Shown: piece after piece, positions 1 through 6,162 of the stretch
How the letters are laid out: each line of letters opens with the position of its first letter
Numbering within the stretch: position 1 is the first letter of the stretch
Source of the DNA: Candidatus Altarchaeota archaeon
Lineage (GTDB): Archaea; Altiarchaeota; Altiarchaeia; JAFGQM01
Length of the DNA stretch: 15,239 bases
Assembly: GCA_016935655.1 (NCBI GenBank)
Contig: JAFGQM010000052.1
Coordinates: 1-15,239 of the forward strand
Direction: 5' to 3'
Made by a program: the position numbers and the translations under genes
Notes under the pieces: model-generated
What the model was told of the DNA's origin: nothing
What the model saw: the letters and a program-made list of their open reading frames with translations, nothing else
Database searches by the model: none

Positions 1-527
1 AAGGGATAGTCGGGGATGTAGTGCACGAAAGGGTCCTGGACCTGACTGCAAAAGAGAGCAGAGAAGCAAGGGATACTATAACCAACTTGGTAAAAGATGC
101 TCCATTGAAAACAAAGGAGGCCTTCGACTCCATAGTGAAGGAAGAACAGAGGACCTTGAAGAACTGGGATTCCTCGCCGCTGGCGTATGCGGTCCCTAGG
201 AGGATGAACTGGGAGGCTGTCAAGGAGGCTTACGAGCTGCAGCCGAGGAACTTCGAGGGATTGCTGGACATAGAGGGGGTCGGGCCCGCGACAGTCAGGG
301 CATTGGCTCTAATCTCCGAGCTGGTCTACGGCCAGGAGCCGAGCTGGAAGGACCCGGTGAGGTACTCGTTCGCAGTCGGTGGAAAGGACGGCGTGCCTTA
401 CCCTATAAACACGAGGCATTATGACGAGACCATAGGCGCGCTGAAGAATGCCGTGGAGAACGCGAAACTGGGGAAGAAGGAACAGTTGGGAGCGATAAAA
501 AGGCTTTCTAATTTTTGTAGGGGCTAA
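1..527 (+). CDS. DUF763 family protein, C-terminal part (5' end outside window)
   Basis: The reading frame is open to the left edge: the codons before the GTG at 21 read GIVGDV, so this is the end of a longer gene. About 174 residues are visible. The C-terminal half has the signature I associate with DUF763, a conserved archaeal and bacterial family of unknown function, usually about 350-400 residues. A helix-hairpin-helix-like LLDIEGVGPATVRAL segment is followed by LISELVYG, then PSWKDPVRYSFAVGGKDG and PYPI. The hairpin suggests nucleic-acid contact, but that is inference from the motif. The stop is 19 bases before the PP-loop gene on the same strand, so the two may be co-transcribed. The GTG at 21 should not be taken as the true start. 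Confidence 0.85.
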   Translation, partial: GIVGDVVHERVLDLTAKESREARDTITNLVKDAPLKTKEAFDSIVKEEQRTLKNWDSSPLAYAVPRRMNWEAVKEAYELQPRNFEGLLDIEGVGPATVRALALISELVYGQEPSWKDPVRYSFAVGGKDGVPYPINTRHYDETIGALKNAVENAKLGKKEQLGAIKRLSNFCRG

Positions 528-546
528 GTTACACTACATTTTTGGA

Positions 547-1536
547 ATGGAAAAAATCAAATGCTTGGCCCTCCTATCCGGGGGCCTGGACAGCATACTC
601 GCAGCGAAGATGATGCTAGAGCAGGGCCTGGAAATGGAAGGTGTCGTCTTCATGACCCCCTTCTCCAGGTGCGGCCCTGAATTGATAGAATCCTTCAGGG
701 CAAAGCTGGGGATAAAGATCCATGTAGTAGAGCTGAAGCAGAACTATCTCAAAATCGTGGAAAATCCGAGGCACGGATACGGGAGCCAGGTGAACCCCTG
801 CATAGACTGCAAGATAATGATGCTGCGCGCAGCATGGAGACTCGCAAAGAGGGTAGGGGCAAGGTTCCTTGTGACCGGGGAGGTCCTTGGCCAAAGACCG
901 CTATCGCAAAAAAAGGACAAGCTGTCCTTGATAGAGAGAAGGGCCGGACTCAGAGGAAAGATAGTGAGACCTTTGTCAGGGAAGCTGCTGCCTGAGACCG
1001 AAGCCGAGAGGATGGGTTGGATAAAACGGGGTGGGATGGGCGACATACAGGGCAGGGGGAGGGGGAAGCAGCTGGATATGGCGAAGATGTTTGGTGTCTC
1101 TGAGTACAAGACACCTGCCGGGGGTTGTGTGTTGACTGATCCGTGTTTCGCAAGAAGGATAAGAGAGTATATAAAATATAACAAAAGGATGACGGTCCAG
1201 GATGCCAGATGGCTCCTGGCGGGCCGGCACTTCAGAATCGGAGGCTCGAAGGTAATTGTTGGCAAAAACGAAAAGGACAATATGGTCATAGAGAAACTCT
1301 GGAAATCGGCGAAACCGAAACCGGCATTGTTAAAGGTAATAGACTATATAGGGCCGCTTACAGTAGTGTTGAACCCTGAGGAAAAAACATTGGAGACTGC
1401 CGCCGAGATAACGGCGCGTTATTCCGACGCTCCGGAGAACGAGTCTGTGCTGGTCAGCATAAAGAACGGAAGGGACAGACATCAAATAAAGGTGAAGCCG
1501 ATGTCCAAGGTTAAAGTTTCTGGTTTAATTATATGA
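547..1536 (+). CDS. PP-loop ATP pyrophosphatase, MnmA/ThiI-like tRNA sulfurtransferase with NFACT-R-like C-terminus
   Basis: A 329-residue protein. Residues 11-16 are SGGLDS, the PP-loop that binds ATP and adenylates a base in tRNA-thiolating enzymes of the MnmA, ThiI and TtuA group. C85 and C88 form a CxxC (NPCIDC), and C194 and C200 lie in AGGCVLTDPC. These four are candidate catalytic-sulfur or iron-sulfur ligands. The 141-150 stretch RPLSGKLLPE and the TGE motif near 110-112 also fit the family. From about 225 on, GGSKVIVGKNEKDN resembles the NFACT-R RNA-binding domain known as a tail on some archaeal and bacterial PP-loop proteins. No N-terminal THUMP domain is present, unlike classical ThiI. 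Likely role: sulfur transfer to a tRNA uridine, with the exact base unknown. The ATG at 547 is the only start ahead of the PP-loop. The uvsE gene begins 15 bases after the stop. Confidence 0.8.
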   Translation: MEKIKCLALLSGGLDSILAAKMMLEQGLEMEGVVFMTPFSRCGPELIESFRAKLGIKIHVVELKQNYLKIVENPRHGYGSQVNPCIDCKIMMLRAAWRLAKRVGARFLVTGEVLGQRPLSQKKDKLSLIERRAGLRGKIVRPLSGKLLPETEAERMGWIKRGGMGDIQGRGRGKQLDMAKMFGVSEYKTPAGGCVLTDPCFARRIREYIKYNKRMTVQDARWLLAGRHFRIGGSKVIVGKNEKDNMVIEKLWKSAKPKPALLKVIDYIGPLTVVLNPEEKTLETAAEITARYSDAPENESVLVSIKNGRDRHQIKVKPMSKVKVSGLII

Positions 1537-1551
1537 CCTCCAAATACTGAC

Positions 1552-2439
1552 ATGAAAATCGGCTATCCGTGCATCAACAGGAACATAGGCTGCACTTCTA
1601 ATTCCACCTTCAGGCTGGCCTCATATTCTGAGGAAAGGTTAGTAAAGACTGTGGAAGGCAATCTGGACTGCCTCCTCGACATCCTAAGATACAATGCCAA
1701 AAACGATTTTTTGTTCTTCAGGATAAGCTCCGACATAATCCCCTTTGCCTCCCATCCCGTCTGCGAATTCGACTGGACCGGCCATTTCAAAAAGAGGTTT
1801 AAGGGGATCGGCGATTACATAAAAGGGAACGACTTCAGGATCTCCATGCACCCAGACCAGTTCGTGCTGATAAACTCGCCGAACAGGGGGGTGGTCGGGA
1901 GGAGCATCGCCGAGCTGGAGTACCACGCAAAGGTCCTTGATGCGATGGGCCTTGACACAACCGCCAAAATCCAGATTCATGTGGGCGGGGCATATGGCGA
2001 CAAATTGAGCGCCATCAAAAGGTTCTGCGAGGAGTATTTTTCCTTAAACGAGCGGGTGAAGAGAAGGCTGGTGATCGAGAACGACGACAGGTTGTTCAGC
2101 CTGAAGGACTGCTTTGTGATAAATGACATAACCGCTGTGCCCATACTCTTCGACAATTTCCACCATGAATGCTTGAACAACGGGGAGTCCACAAGGGAAG
2201 CCGTGATACTAGCGCAGACCACGTGGAAGACCAAGGACGGCCCGCTCATGGTCGACTACAGCAGTCAGGAGGTCGGGCAGAGGACCGGAAAACACATTGA
2301 ATCCATCGACCTCGACCTTTTCAAAAGATTCCTGAAAGAGACGAAGGGTCTTGAGTTCGACATAATGCTCGAGATAAAGGACAAGGAGAAGAGCGCCACG
2401 AAAGCTTTAAAATTGATGAACCAGCTAAATATAACATGA
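1552..2439 (+). CDS. uvsE: UV DNA damage endonuclease (UvdE/UvsE)
   Basis: A 295-residue TIM-barrel nuclease that nicks DNA 5' of UV photoproducts and some other lesions, starting an excision pathway separate from UvrABC. Family motifs appear in order: [13 protein letters not shown] (57-69), SMHPDQF (98-104), IHVGG (142-146), IENDD (175-179), FDNFHH (200-205), VDYSSQ (234-239) and IMLEIKDKE (271-279). By family knowledge the metal cluster uses His, Glu and Asp at such positions. Candidates here are H100, H143, E176, D201, H204, H248 and E274. K228 lies where the modified lysine of bacterial UVDE is expected, but I could not align it. Length is usual for the family and the ATG at 1552 gives the canonical MKIGYPC start. 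The stop overlaps the tspO start as ATGA, implying coupled translation. Confidence 0.95.
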   Translation: MKIGYPCINRNIGCTSNSTFRLASYSEERLVKTVEGNLDCLLDILRYNAKNDFLFFRISSDIIPFASHPVCEFDWTGHFKKRFKGIGDYIKGNDFRISMHPDQFVLINSPNRGVVGRSIAELEYHAKVLDAMGLDTTAKIQIHVGGAYGDKLSAIKRFCEEYFSLNERVKRRLVIENDDRLFSLKDCFVINDITAVPILFDNFHHECLNNGESTREAVILAQTTWKTKDGPLMVDYSSQEVGQRTGKHIESIDLDLFKRFLKETKGLEFDIMLEIKDKEKSATKALKLMNQLNIT

Positions 2440-2912
2440 AACTCAACAAGGCTGGAAAACTGATAGTCGCCATATTGGTATCGGAGATGGCTGGTATCAT
2501 CGGCTCAGTCTTCACGACCCCCGCCATACCCACGTGGTATGCTACCCTGGAAAAGCCCTTTTTCAACCCGCCCAGCTGGGTCTTCGCGCCTGTGTGGACC
2601 ACCTTGTTCGTGCTCATGGGGATCGCAGCCTATCTGGTCTGGGAAAAAGGCTTTGAGAAAAAGGAGGTGAGGAAAGCACTGTCGATTTTCGGGGTGCAGC
2701 TGGTCCTGAACACCATGTGGTCAATCCTGTTCTTCGGCGCGCAGTCACCACTTCTTGCTTTCATAGAGATCATAATACTCTGGTTCGCAATACTGCTGAC
2801 AATAGTAAAGTTCTGGAGGATATCAAAGAATGCGGGGCTGCTACTCATACCCTACATTGCTTGGGTCAGCTTCGCCAGTGTCCTTAATCTCTCTATATGG
2901 CTGTTGAACTAG
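2436..2912 (+). CDS. tspO: TspO/MBR family tryptophan-rich sensory membrane protein
   Basis: A 158-residue protein with five predicted membrane helices, the usual TspO length and topology. The family binds porphyrins and cholesterol-like ligands and is linked to oxidative-stress and light responses in bacteria and mitochondria. Family motifs are visible: [17 protein letters not shown] (34-50), APVWT (51-55), [11 protein letters not shown] (91-101) and PYIAW (139-143), with the final N151 and W155. The conserved Trp and Pro residues lining the ligand pocket are present. The ATG at 2436 overlaps the uvsE stop by four bases (ATGA), so both are probably translated from one message. The gene ends convergently with the MsrP-like gene 18 bases away. 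TspO is sporadic in archaea. Its pairing with a UV endonuclease suggests photo-oxidative stress, which is inference. Confidence 0.93.
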   Translation: MKLNKAGKLIVAILVSEMAGIIGSVFTTPAIPTWYATLEKPFFNPPSWVFAPVWTTLFVLMGIAAYLVWEKGFEKKEVRKALSIFGVQLVLNTMWSILFFGAQSPLLAFIEIIILWFAILLTIVKFWRISKNAGLLLIPYIAWVSFASVLNLSIWLLN

Positions 2913-2930
2913 GGACTAGAAAGCTTAAGA

Positions 2931-3617
2931 TCAGTCCGCATAAAAGCTCCTGTCAAGATTGCCGGTGTTGGAATAACCCCTGCTCTCCCAGTAGCCTCTG
3001 TAGTTCTCATCGTCGGAAAGCTCTATCTCGGTTATCCACTTTATCCACTTGTAGCCCCACTTGCTCTCAGCCACGAGCTGGAACGGGAAGCCCCTCTCAG
3101 GGAGTAGCGTAACCCCGTTCATCTTGTAGGCCACCATTATGTCGTTGTCCATTATGTAATCCAGGGGGAAGGACGTAGTGTAACCGTCATAGGCGTGGAA
3201 TATCACAGTGTTTGCGTTTCCAAGAGGTTCCGACTCCTCGACCAGATCCTCGACTAATGGGCCCCCCCAAAGTATCTTAACGTCCCAGCCCTCAACACAG
3301 TACAGAGTGACTACCTTCTCATACGACTGCCTGCCGTTGACGAGTTCGTCGTATGTATGCTCCTTCGGACTCTCGACCAGTCCGGTGACCTTAAGCCTGT
3401 AGGTGTCCTTGTCCACATACTGCGGCCCCTTTATGGAATTCTCCCTGAAGTCGTAGACCGAGGAAAGCCTCTCGCCCTCGTATTCCCTGACTTCCACTGC
3501 ATCTAGCTGAATCGGAGGGCGCTGGTCTATGAAGGAAAAGAGTAGGACTAGGATTAGGATCGCCAACAGCAACACGGATATGCCAACTGGCAGGTTTTTG
3601 GGTATATCTTTTTGCAT
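2931..3617 (-). CDS. Membrane-anchored molybdopterin-dependent oxidoreductase, sulfite oxidase fold (MsrP/YedY-like)
   Basis: A 228-residue protein. Residues 11-30 form one hydrophobic helix after a positively charged N-terminus (K3, K7), so the catalytic domain should face outward. The rest matches the sulfite-oxidase-type molybdopterin domain. C107 in LYCVEGW is the expected Mo-ligating cysteine. WGGPLVEDL (117-125), the HAYDGYTTSFPL segment and LLPERGFPFQLV are typical of the YedY/MsrP branch. MsrP repairs periplasmic methionine sulfoxide using electrons from the haem protein MsrQ. No MsrQ, cytochrome or molybdopterin-synthesis gene is in view, so substrate and electron partner are unknown. 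There is no twin-arginine motif before the helix. Such a motif is usual for exported molybdoenzymes that fold inside, so its lack is notable. A TATA-like box centred about 26 bases before the ATG suggests a leaderless transcript. Confidence 0.85.
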   Translation of the reverse strand: MQKDIPKNLPVGISVLLLAILILVLLFSFIDQRPPIQLDAVEVREYEGERLSSVYDFRENSIKGPQYVDKDTYRLKVTGLVESPKEHTYDELVNGRQSYEKVVTLYCVEGWDVKILWGGPLVEDLVEESEPLGNANTVIFHAYDGYTTSFPLDYIMDNDIMVAYKMNGVTLLPERGFPFQLVAESKWGYKWIKWITEIELSDDENYRGYWESRGYSNTGNLDRSFYAD

Positions 3618-3638
3618 AGGGGGTATTCTTTATTGCCC

Positions 3639-3647
3639 TATAAAAAG
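3639..3647 (-). promoter_or_regulatory. TATA-like box for the MsrP-like gene
   Basis: Read on the minus strand this is CTTTTTATA. Its centre is about 26 bases before the ATG at 3617. Archaeal transcription usually starts about 26 bases after the TATA centre, so the message would be leaderless or nearly so. Confidence 0.5.
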
Positions 3648-3668
3648 TTGATTTTTAATAGGGGATCA

Positions 3669-3676
3669 GACCGGTC
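3669..3676. repeat. Eight-base palindrome in intergenic spacer
   Basis: GACCGGTC is a perfect palindrome, flanked by GGGA on the left and TCCC on the right, so a longer imperfect hairpin can form. It lies upstream of the promoter of the MsrP-like gene. It could be a protein site or part of a structured transcript. Confidence 0.35.
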
Positions 3677-3692
3677 GTTCCCTGTGCCTCAC

Positions 3693-3712
3693 CCCGACCA
3701 CTCCGGTTCGGG
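3693..3712. repeat. Second stem-loop in intergenic spacer
   Basis: CCCGACC pairs with GGTTCGGG, with one bulged T and a five-base loop. It sits between the palindrome at 3669 and the perfect hairpin at 3723, so three potential stem-loops lie within about 80 bases. Confidence 0.35.
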
Positions 3713-3722
3713 AAAAGGGAAG

Positions 3723-3744
3723 TTGTAACTCGTTAGAGTTACAA
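3723..3744 (-). terminator. Perfect nine-base hairpin, possible terminator of the zinc-protein operon
   Basis: TTGTAACTC and GAGTTACAA are perfect inverted repeats around a four-base loop. On the minus strand the hairpin begins 12 bases after the stop of the zinc-ribbon gene and is followed by a pyrimidine run (CTTCCCTTTTCCC). This arrangement resembles a terminator or 3' stabiliser for the three-gene operon. Archaeal termination usually relies on T-tracts alone, so the functional call is tentative, while the inverted repeat is plain in the sequence. Confidence 0.45.
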
Positions 3745-3756
3745 TAGACGAAGGCG

Positions 3757-4035
3757 CTAACCGAACATTGACATCGAGGGGGGGACATCATCGCTCTCGT
3801 CCATGAATCTTTTGAAGCATTTGGGGCAAATCCAATCGTTGGCATCCTGGTACAGTATGGGGAAAAGCGGAGTCTCGTCGGAGTTCCTGTTACATTTGAA
3901 ACAGATGTTCCGGGGCTGGACCGGTTCCCCAAACTCTTCGCTTACGACTATCACGTCCTCGGCGCCGATCTCCTCCTTGAACTCCCTCGGGAGAACGTAC
4001 TCCAAATCGTAAAGCTTGTTCCTCTTGCTTGTCAT
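3757..4035 (-). CDS. Small zinc-ribbon protein, unknown function
   Basis: A 92-residue protein I do not recognise. C45 and C48 (ICFKC) and C70 and C73 (ICPKC) make two CxxC knuckles separated by 21 residues, a zinc-ribbon arrangement. The N-terminal half, about residues 8-40, is acidic and rich in E and V with no motif I can name. The ATG overlaps the stop of the preceding 47-residue zinc finger gene as ATGA. A clear Shine-Dalgarno-like AGGAGG lies five bases upstream of the start, so this start is well supported. The gene is the last of a three-gene coupled set. A role in nucleic-acid or protein binding is possible but not shown. Confidence 0.75.
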   Translation of the reverse strand: MTSKRNKLYDLEYVLPREFKEEIGAEDVIVVSEEFGEPVQPRNICFKCNRNSDETPLFPILYQDANDWICPKCFKRFMDESDDVPPSMSMFG

Positions 4036-4175
4036 CTCATCCTCCTCCCTCGTTCACATCTGGTACAGAGATTCACTTGGGAATTAAAACAGTTATCACA
4101 AACTCTGGCCCCGCACAGCCAACAGCTGTGGAGATCATATGAGTCAGCGCCACATATGTCACATAGACCGTTCAT
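4032..4175 (-). CDS. 47-residue cysteine-rich zinc finger protein
   Basis: A tiny protein with paired cysteines at C5/C8, C18/C21, C26/C29 and C37/C40, plus H16. Four CxxC pairs in 40 residues suggest two zinc ions in a cross-brace or tandem treble-clef fold, like small B-box, HIT or FYVE-type fingers. The tail is basic (RGRRMR). I chose the internal ATG at 4175 over the one at 4235. At 4175 the start overlaps the upstream gene's stop as TAATG, and its protein begins just before the first cysteine pair. The longer form would add 20 residues lying inside the neighbouring membrane-protein gene. The stop overlaps the next start as ATGA. Function is unknown. Confidence 0.65.
   Translation of the reverse strand: MNGLCDICGADSYDLHSCWLCGARVCDNCFNSQVNLCTRCERGRRMR
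4041..4046 (-). promoter_or_regulatory. Shine-Dalgarno sequence of the zinc-ribbon gene
   Basis: On the minus strand AGGAGG lies five bases before the ATG at 4035, inside the end of the zinc finger gene. It stands out because most starts here lack a recognisable Shine-Dalgarno. It fits an internal cistron of an operon. Confidence 0.6.
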
Positions 4176-4456
4176 TATAAAAACATCCAGACAAGCCTGA
4201 TAATGGCCAATATTATCAGGATTATCCCCACCCACTTCCCGATACTTGTTACAACAAGTAATATAATGCCTACCGCTATTAAAAGAAATGGGCTGGCATC
4301 GGCAAGGAACTGGACGATGCCGTCCAGATACGAGCCGCCTGTGTCGGTGATTCCCCCGACCACATCACCCGGGGTCTCATCGCTTGTATTGTTCTGGGCC
4401 AATGCCAAACCCGTTAGAGCCAGCAAGGCCGCTAAAACTATTAATGCCCTTTTCAT
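4175..4456 (-). CDS. Small exported membrane protein, unknown function
   Basis: A 93-residue protein. Residues 1-20 look like a cleavable signal peptide (MKRA, then a hydrophobic stretch ending ALA before QNNTSDE). A short polar region (21-50), rich in T, D and G, should face outward. It is followed by two hydrophobic helices at about 55-71 and 75-92, split by SIGK. I do not recognise a family. It is the first gene of a tightly coupled set with two zinc-binding small proteins: its stop overlaps the next start as TAATG. It diverges from pheT across a 73-base spacer. The pattern of exported membrane protein plus cytosolic zinc proteins is unusual, and no function can be assigned. Confidence 0.75.
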   Translation of the reverse strand: MKRALIVLAALLALTGLALAQNNTSDETPGDVVGGITDTGGSYLDGIVQFLADASPFLLIAVGIILLVVTSIGKWVGIILIILAIIRLVWMFL

Positions 4457-4476
4457 TTTCGTATATTTTAGCCTTA

Positions 4477-4493
4477 ATAAACTAAAATAGTTT
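4477..4493. promoter_or_regulatory. AT-rich motif and inverted repeat between the membrane-protein gene and pheT
   Basis: ATAAACTAAAATAG (4477-4490) differs at only two of 14 positions from ATAAACTAATTTAG at 11369-11382, upstream of pheA. Within it AAACTA-AAA-TAGTTT (4479-4493) is a perfect six-base inverted repeat. It lies 36 bases before the pheT ATG and 22 bases before the divergent gene. It could be a shared operator or simply promoter-region AT-richness. Confidence 0.35.
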
Positions 4494-4529
4494 CTATTTT
4501 CTTTAACAAAAGGGTAATATTAGGTAAAA

Positions 4530-6158
4530 ATGCCGACTGTGGAGTTCGACACTGCCGAGTTGATGAGGCTGGTGGGCAAGAAGATGCCCCTGGATGAGCT
4601 GGAGTACAAGGCTGCTATGCTTGGTACAAGCGTAGAGCAGGCCACCGAGGACAAGATGGTGGTAGAGGTCTTCCCCAACAGGCCAGATATGCTCAGCGTC
4701 GAGGGTTTTGCGCGCGCGCTAAGGAATTTCATAGGCAGCGGGGGGTACAAGGAGTACAAAGCCGTAGACTCGCCCCTAGAGCTCAAGGTGGACAAATCGG
4801 TCAAAGGGATCAGGCCCTATGTAGTCTCGGCGGCTATCAAGAACATCAAGATCACGGACGAGGTCCTGATCTCAATCATGCAGGTCCAGGAGGCCCTCCA
4901 CTCTTCGCACGGGAGGAAGCGGGCCAAGGTCGCAATCGGGATACATGACATGGACAAGACCACGCCGCCCTATGAATACAAAGCCGTGAAGCCAAACTCC
5001 ATGCACTTCGTCCCGCTGGACTACTCAGAGGGGATGAGCCTAAAGGAGGTCTTGGAGAAGCACCCGAAGGGGGAGAAGTATCGCCATATAATCCACAAGA
5101 AGGAGTTATACCCTGTCATTCTGGACAAAGAAGGCGTGGTTTCTTTGCCCCCCATAATCAACGCCGAAAGGACAAGGGTGACAAGCAGCACAAAGAACCT
5201 GTTCATCGAGATGACCGGCACAAACAAGCGCGCCCTACAGCAGACCCTGAACATCGTGGCAACCTCGCTGGCCGACCGAGGAGGCGAGATAGTGGCGGTC
5301 AAGGTGGGCGGCGAGAGAATGCCCAGTTTGAAACCTGAGGTCATGAGGATACGGGCAAACTACGCAAAGATGCTCTTGGGCGTGGACATGGAAGGGAAGA
5401 ACCTGGAAAAGCTCCTCGGCAAGATGGGCTATGGCTTGAAGAATGCAAGTGAAACGGTCTTGGACGTGTTGGTGCCCCCCTACAGATCGGATGTCCTGCA
5501 CCCGATGGATATAGTCGAGGACCTGGCGATAGCCTACGGGTACGAGAACTTCGCCCCCAAGGAGACGGACATGGCCACCGTGGGGGAAGAACTAGAATTT
5601 GAGGCTTATTCGTCGAAAATAAGGAACCTGATGATCGGTCTGGGCTTCCAGGAGATAGTCTCCTTCGCGCTTACAAATGAAGACGCGTTAAAGAAGGCCG
5701 GTCTAGTGGACACTAACACTGCAGTGAGAATAAAAAACCCGAGGACAGTGGATTTCACCCTGGTCCGCCCCTCCCTGATACCCGGGATGCTTGACACGCT
5801 GGCCTACAACAAAAAGAAAAGGATACCCCAAAAACTCTTCGAGCTGGATGACGTGGTTGCGGGTAAAAAGGATTACGCCAACAGAAGGCGACTTTGCTTC
5901 TGCATACTCGACTGGGAGGTCAACTTCTCCCAAGCGCAATCAGTAGTGGAAAGTCTCCTTGGGAATATCAAGGTTGGAATAAAACTTAGGGGAATGAAGG
6001 CGGAGACTTTCATACCGGGCAGGTGCGCGGAGATTGTTTCTGGGAAGGATAGGATAGGTATACTGGGCGAGGTGCACCCGCAGGTCCTGGAAAACTTTGG
6101 TATCGAGTATCCTGTTGCTATGGCGGAGTTGGATATTGGCCGTAAAAAACCTGTTTGA
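4530..6158 (+). CDS. pheT: Phenylalanyl-tRNA synthetase beta subunit, archaeal type
   Basis: A 542-residue protein, the usual length for the archaeal/eukaryotic beta chain and shorter than the bacterial form. It pairs with PheS to charge tRNA-Phe and carries the editing and tRNA-binding parts. Visible landmarks: VFPNRPDMLSVEGFARALR (48-66), SSHGRKRAKVAIGIHD (125-140) and INAERTRVTSSTKNLFIEM (210-228) in the B3/B4 editing region; a B5 region at about 268-345 ending PPYRSDVLHPMDIVEDLAI; and the catalytic-like core at 355-540 with NPRTVDFTLVRPSLIPGML and GEVHPQVLENFGI. No frameshift or truncation is seen. The pheS gene is not adjacent in this window. The ATG at 4530 gives the canonical MPTVEFD start. 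The spacer to the left is AT-rich and divergent. Confidence 0.96.
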   Translation: MPTVEFDTAELMRLVGKKMPLDELEYKAAMLGTSVEQATEDKMVVEVFPNRPDMLSVEGFARALRNFIGSGGYKEYKAVDSPLELKVDKSVKGIRPYVVSAAIKNIKITDEVLISIMQVQEALHSSHGRKRAKVAIGIHDMDKTTPPYEYKAVKPNSMHFVPLDYSEGMSLKEVLEKHPKGEKYRHIIHKKELYPVILDKEGVVSLPPIINAERTRVTSSTKNLFIEMTGTNKRALQQTLNIVATSLADRGGEIVAVKVGGERMPSLKPEVMRIRANYAKMLLGVDMEGKNLEKLLGKMGYGLKNASETVLDVLVPPYRSDVLHPMDIVEDLAIAYGYENFAPKETDMATVGEELEFEAYSSKIRNLMIGLGFQEIVSFALTNEDALKKAGLVDTNTAVRIKNPRTVDFTLVRPSLIPGMLDTLAYNKKKRIPQKLFELDDVVAGKKDYANRRRLCFCILDWEVNFSQAQSVVESLLGNIKVGIKLRGMKAETFIPGRCAEIVSGKDRIGILGEVHPQVLENFGIEYPVAMAELDIGRKKPV

Positions 6159-6162
6159 GCAG

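Noticed and set aside
744..1289. Antisense open frame of 181 codons over the PP-loop gene
   Set aside because: It lies wholly opposite a clearly coding gene with family motifs and shows no domain itself.
2897..3112. Plus-strand frame beginning inside the tspO end
   Set aside because: It overlaps the convergent MsrP-like gene and has the cysteine- and serine-rich content of an antisense shadow.
3661..3720. Possible tRNA T-arm (GGTTCGGGA) in the spacer
   Set aside because: The flanking bases do not form the T stem or an acceptor stem, so no tRNA can be folded.
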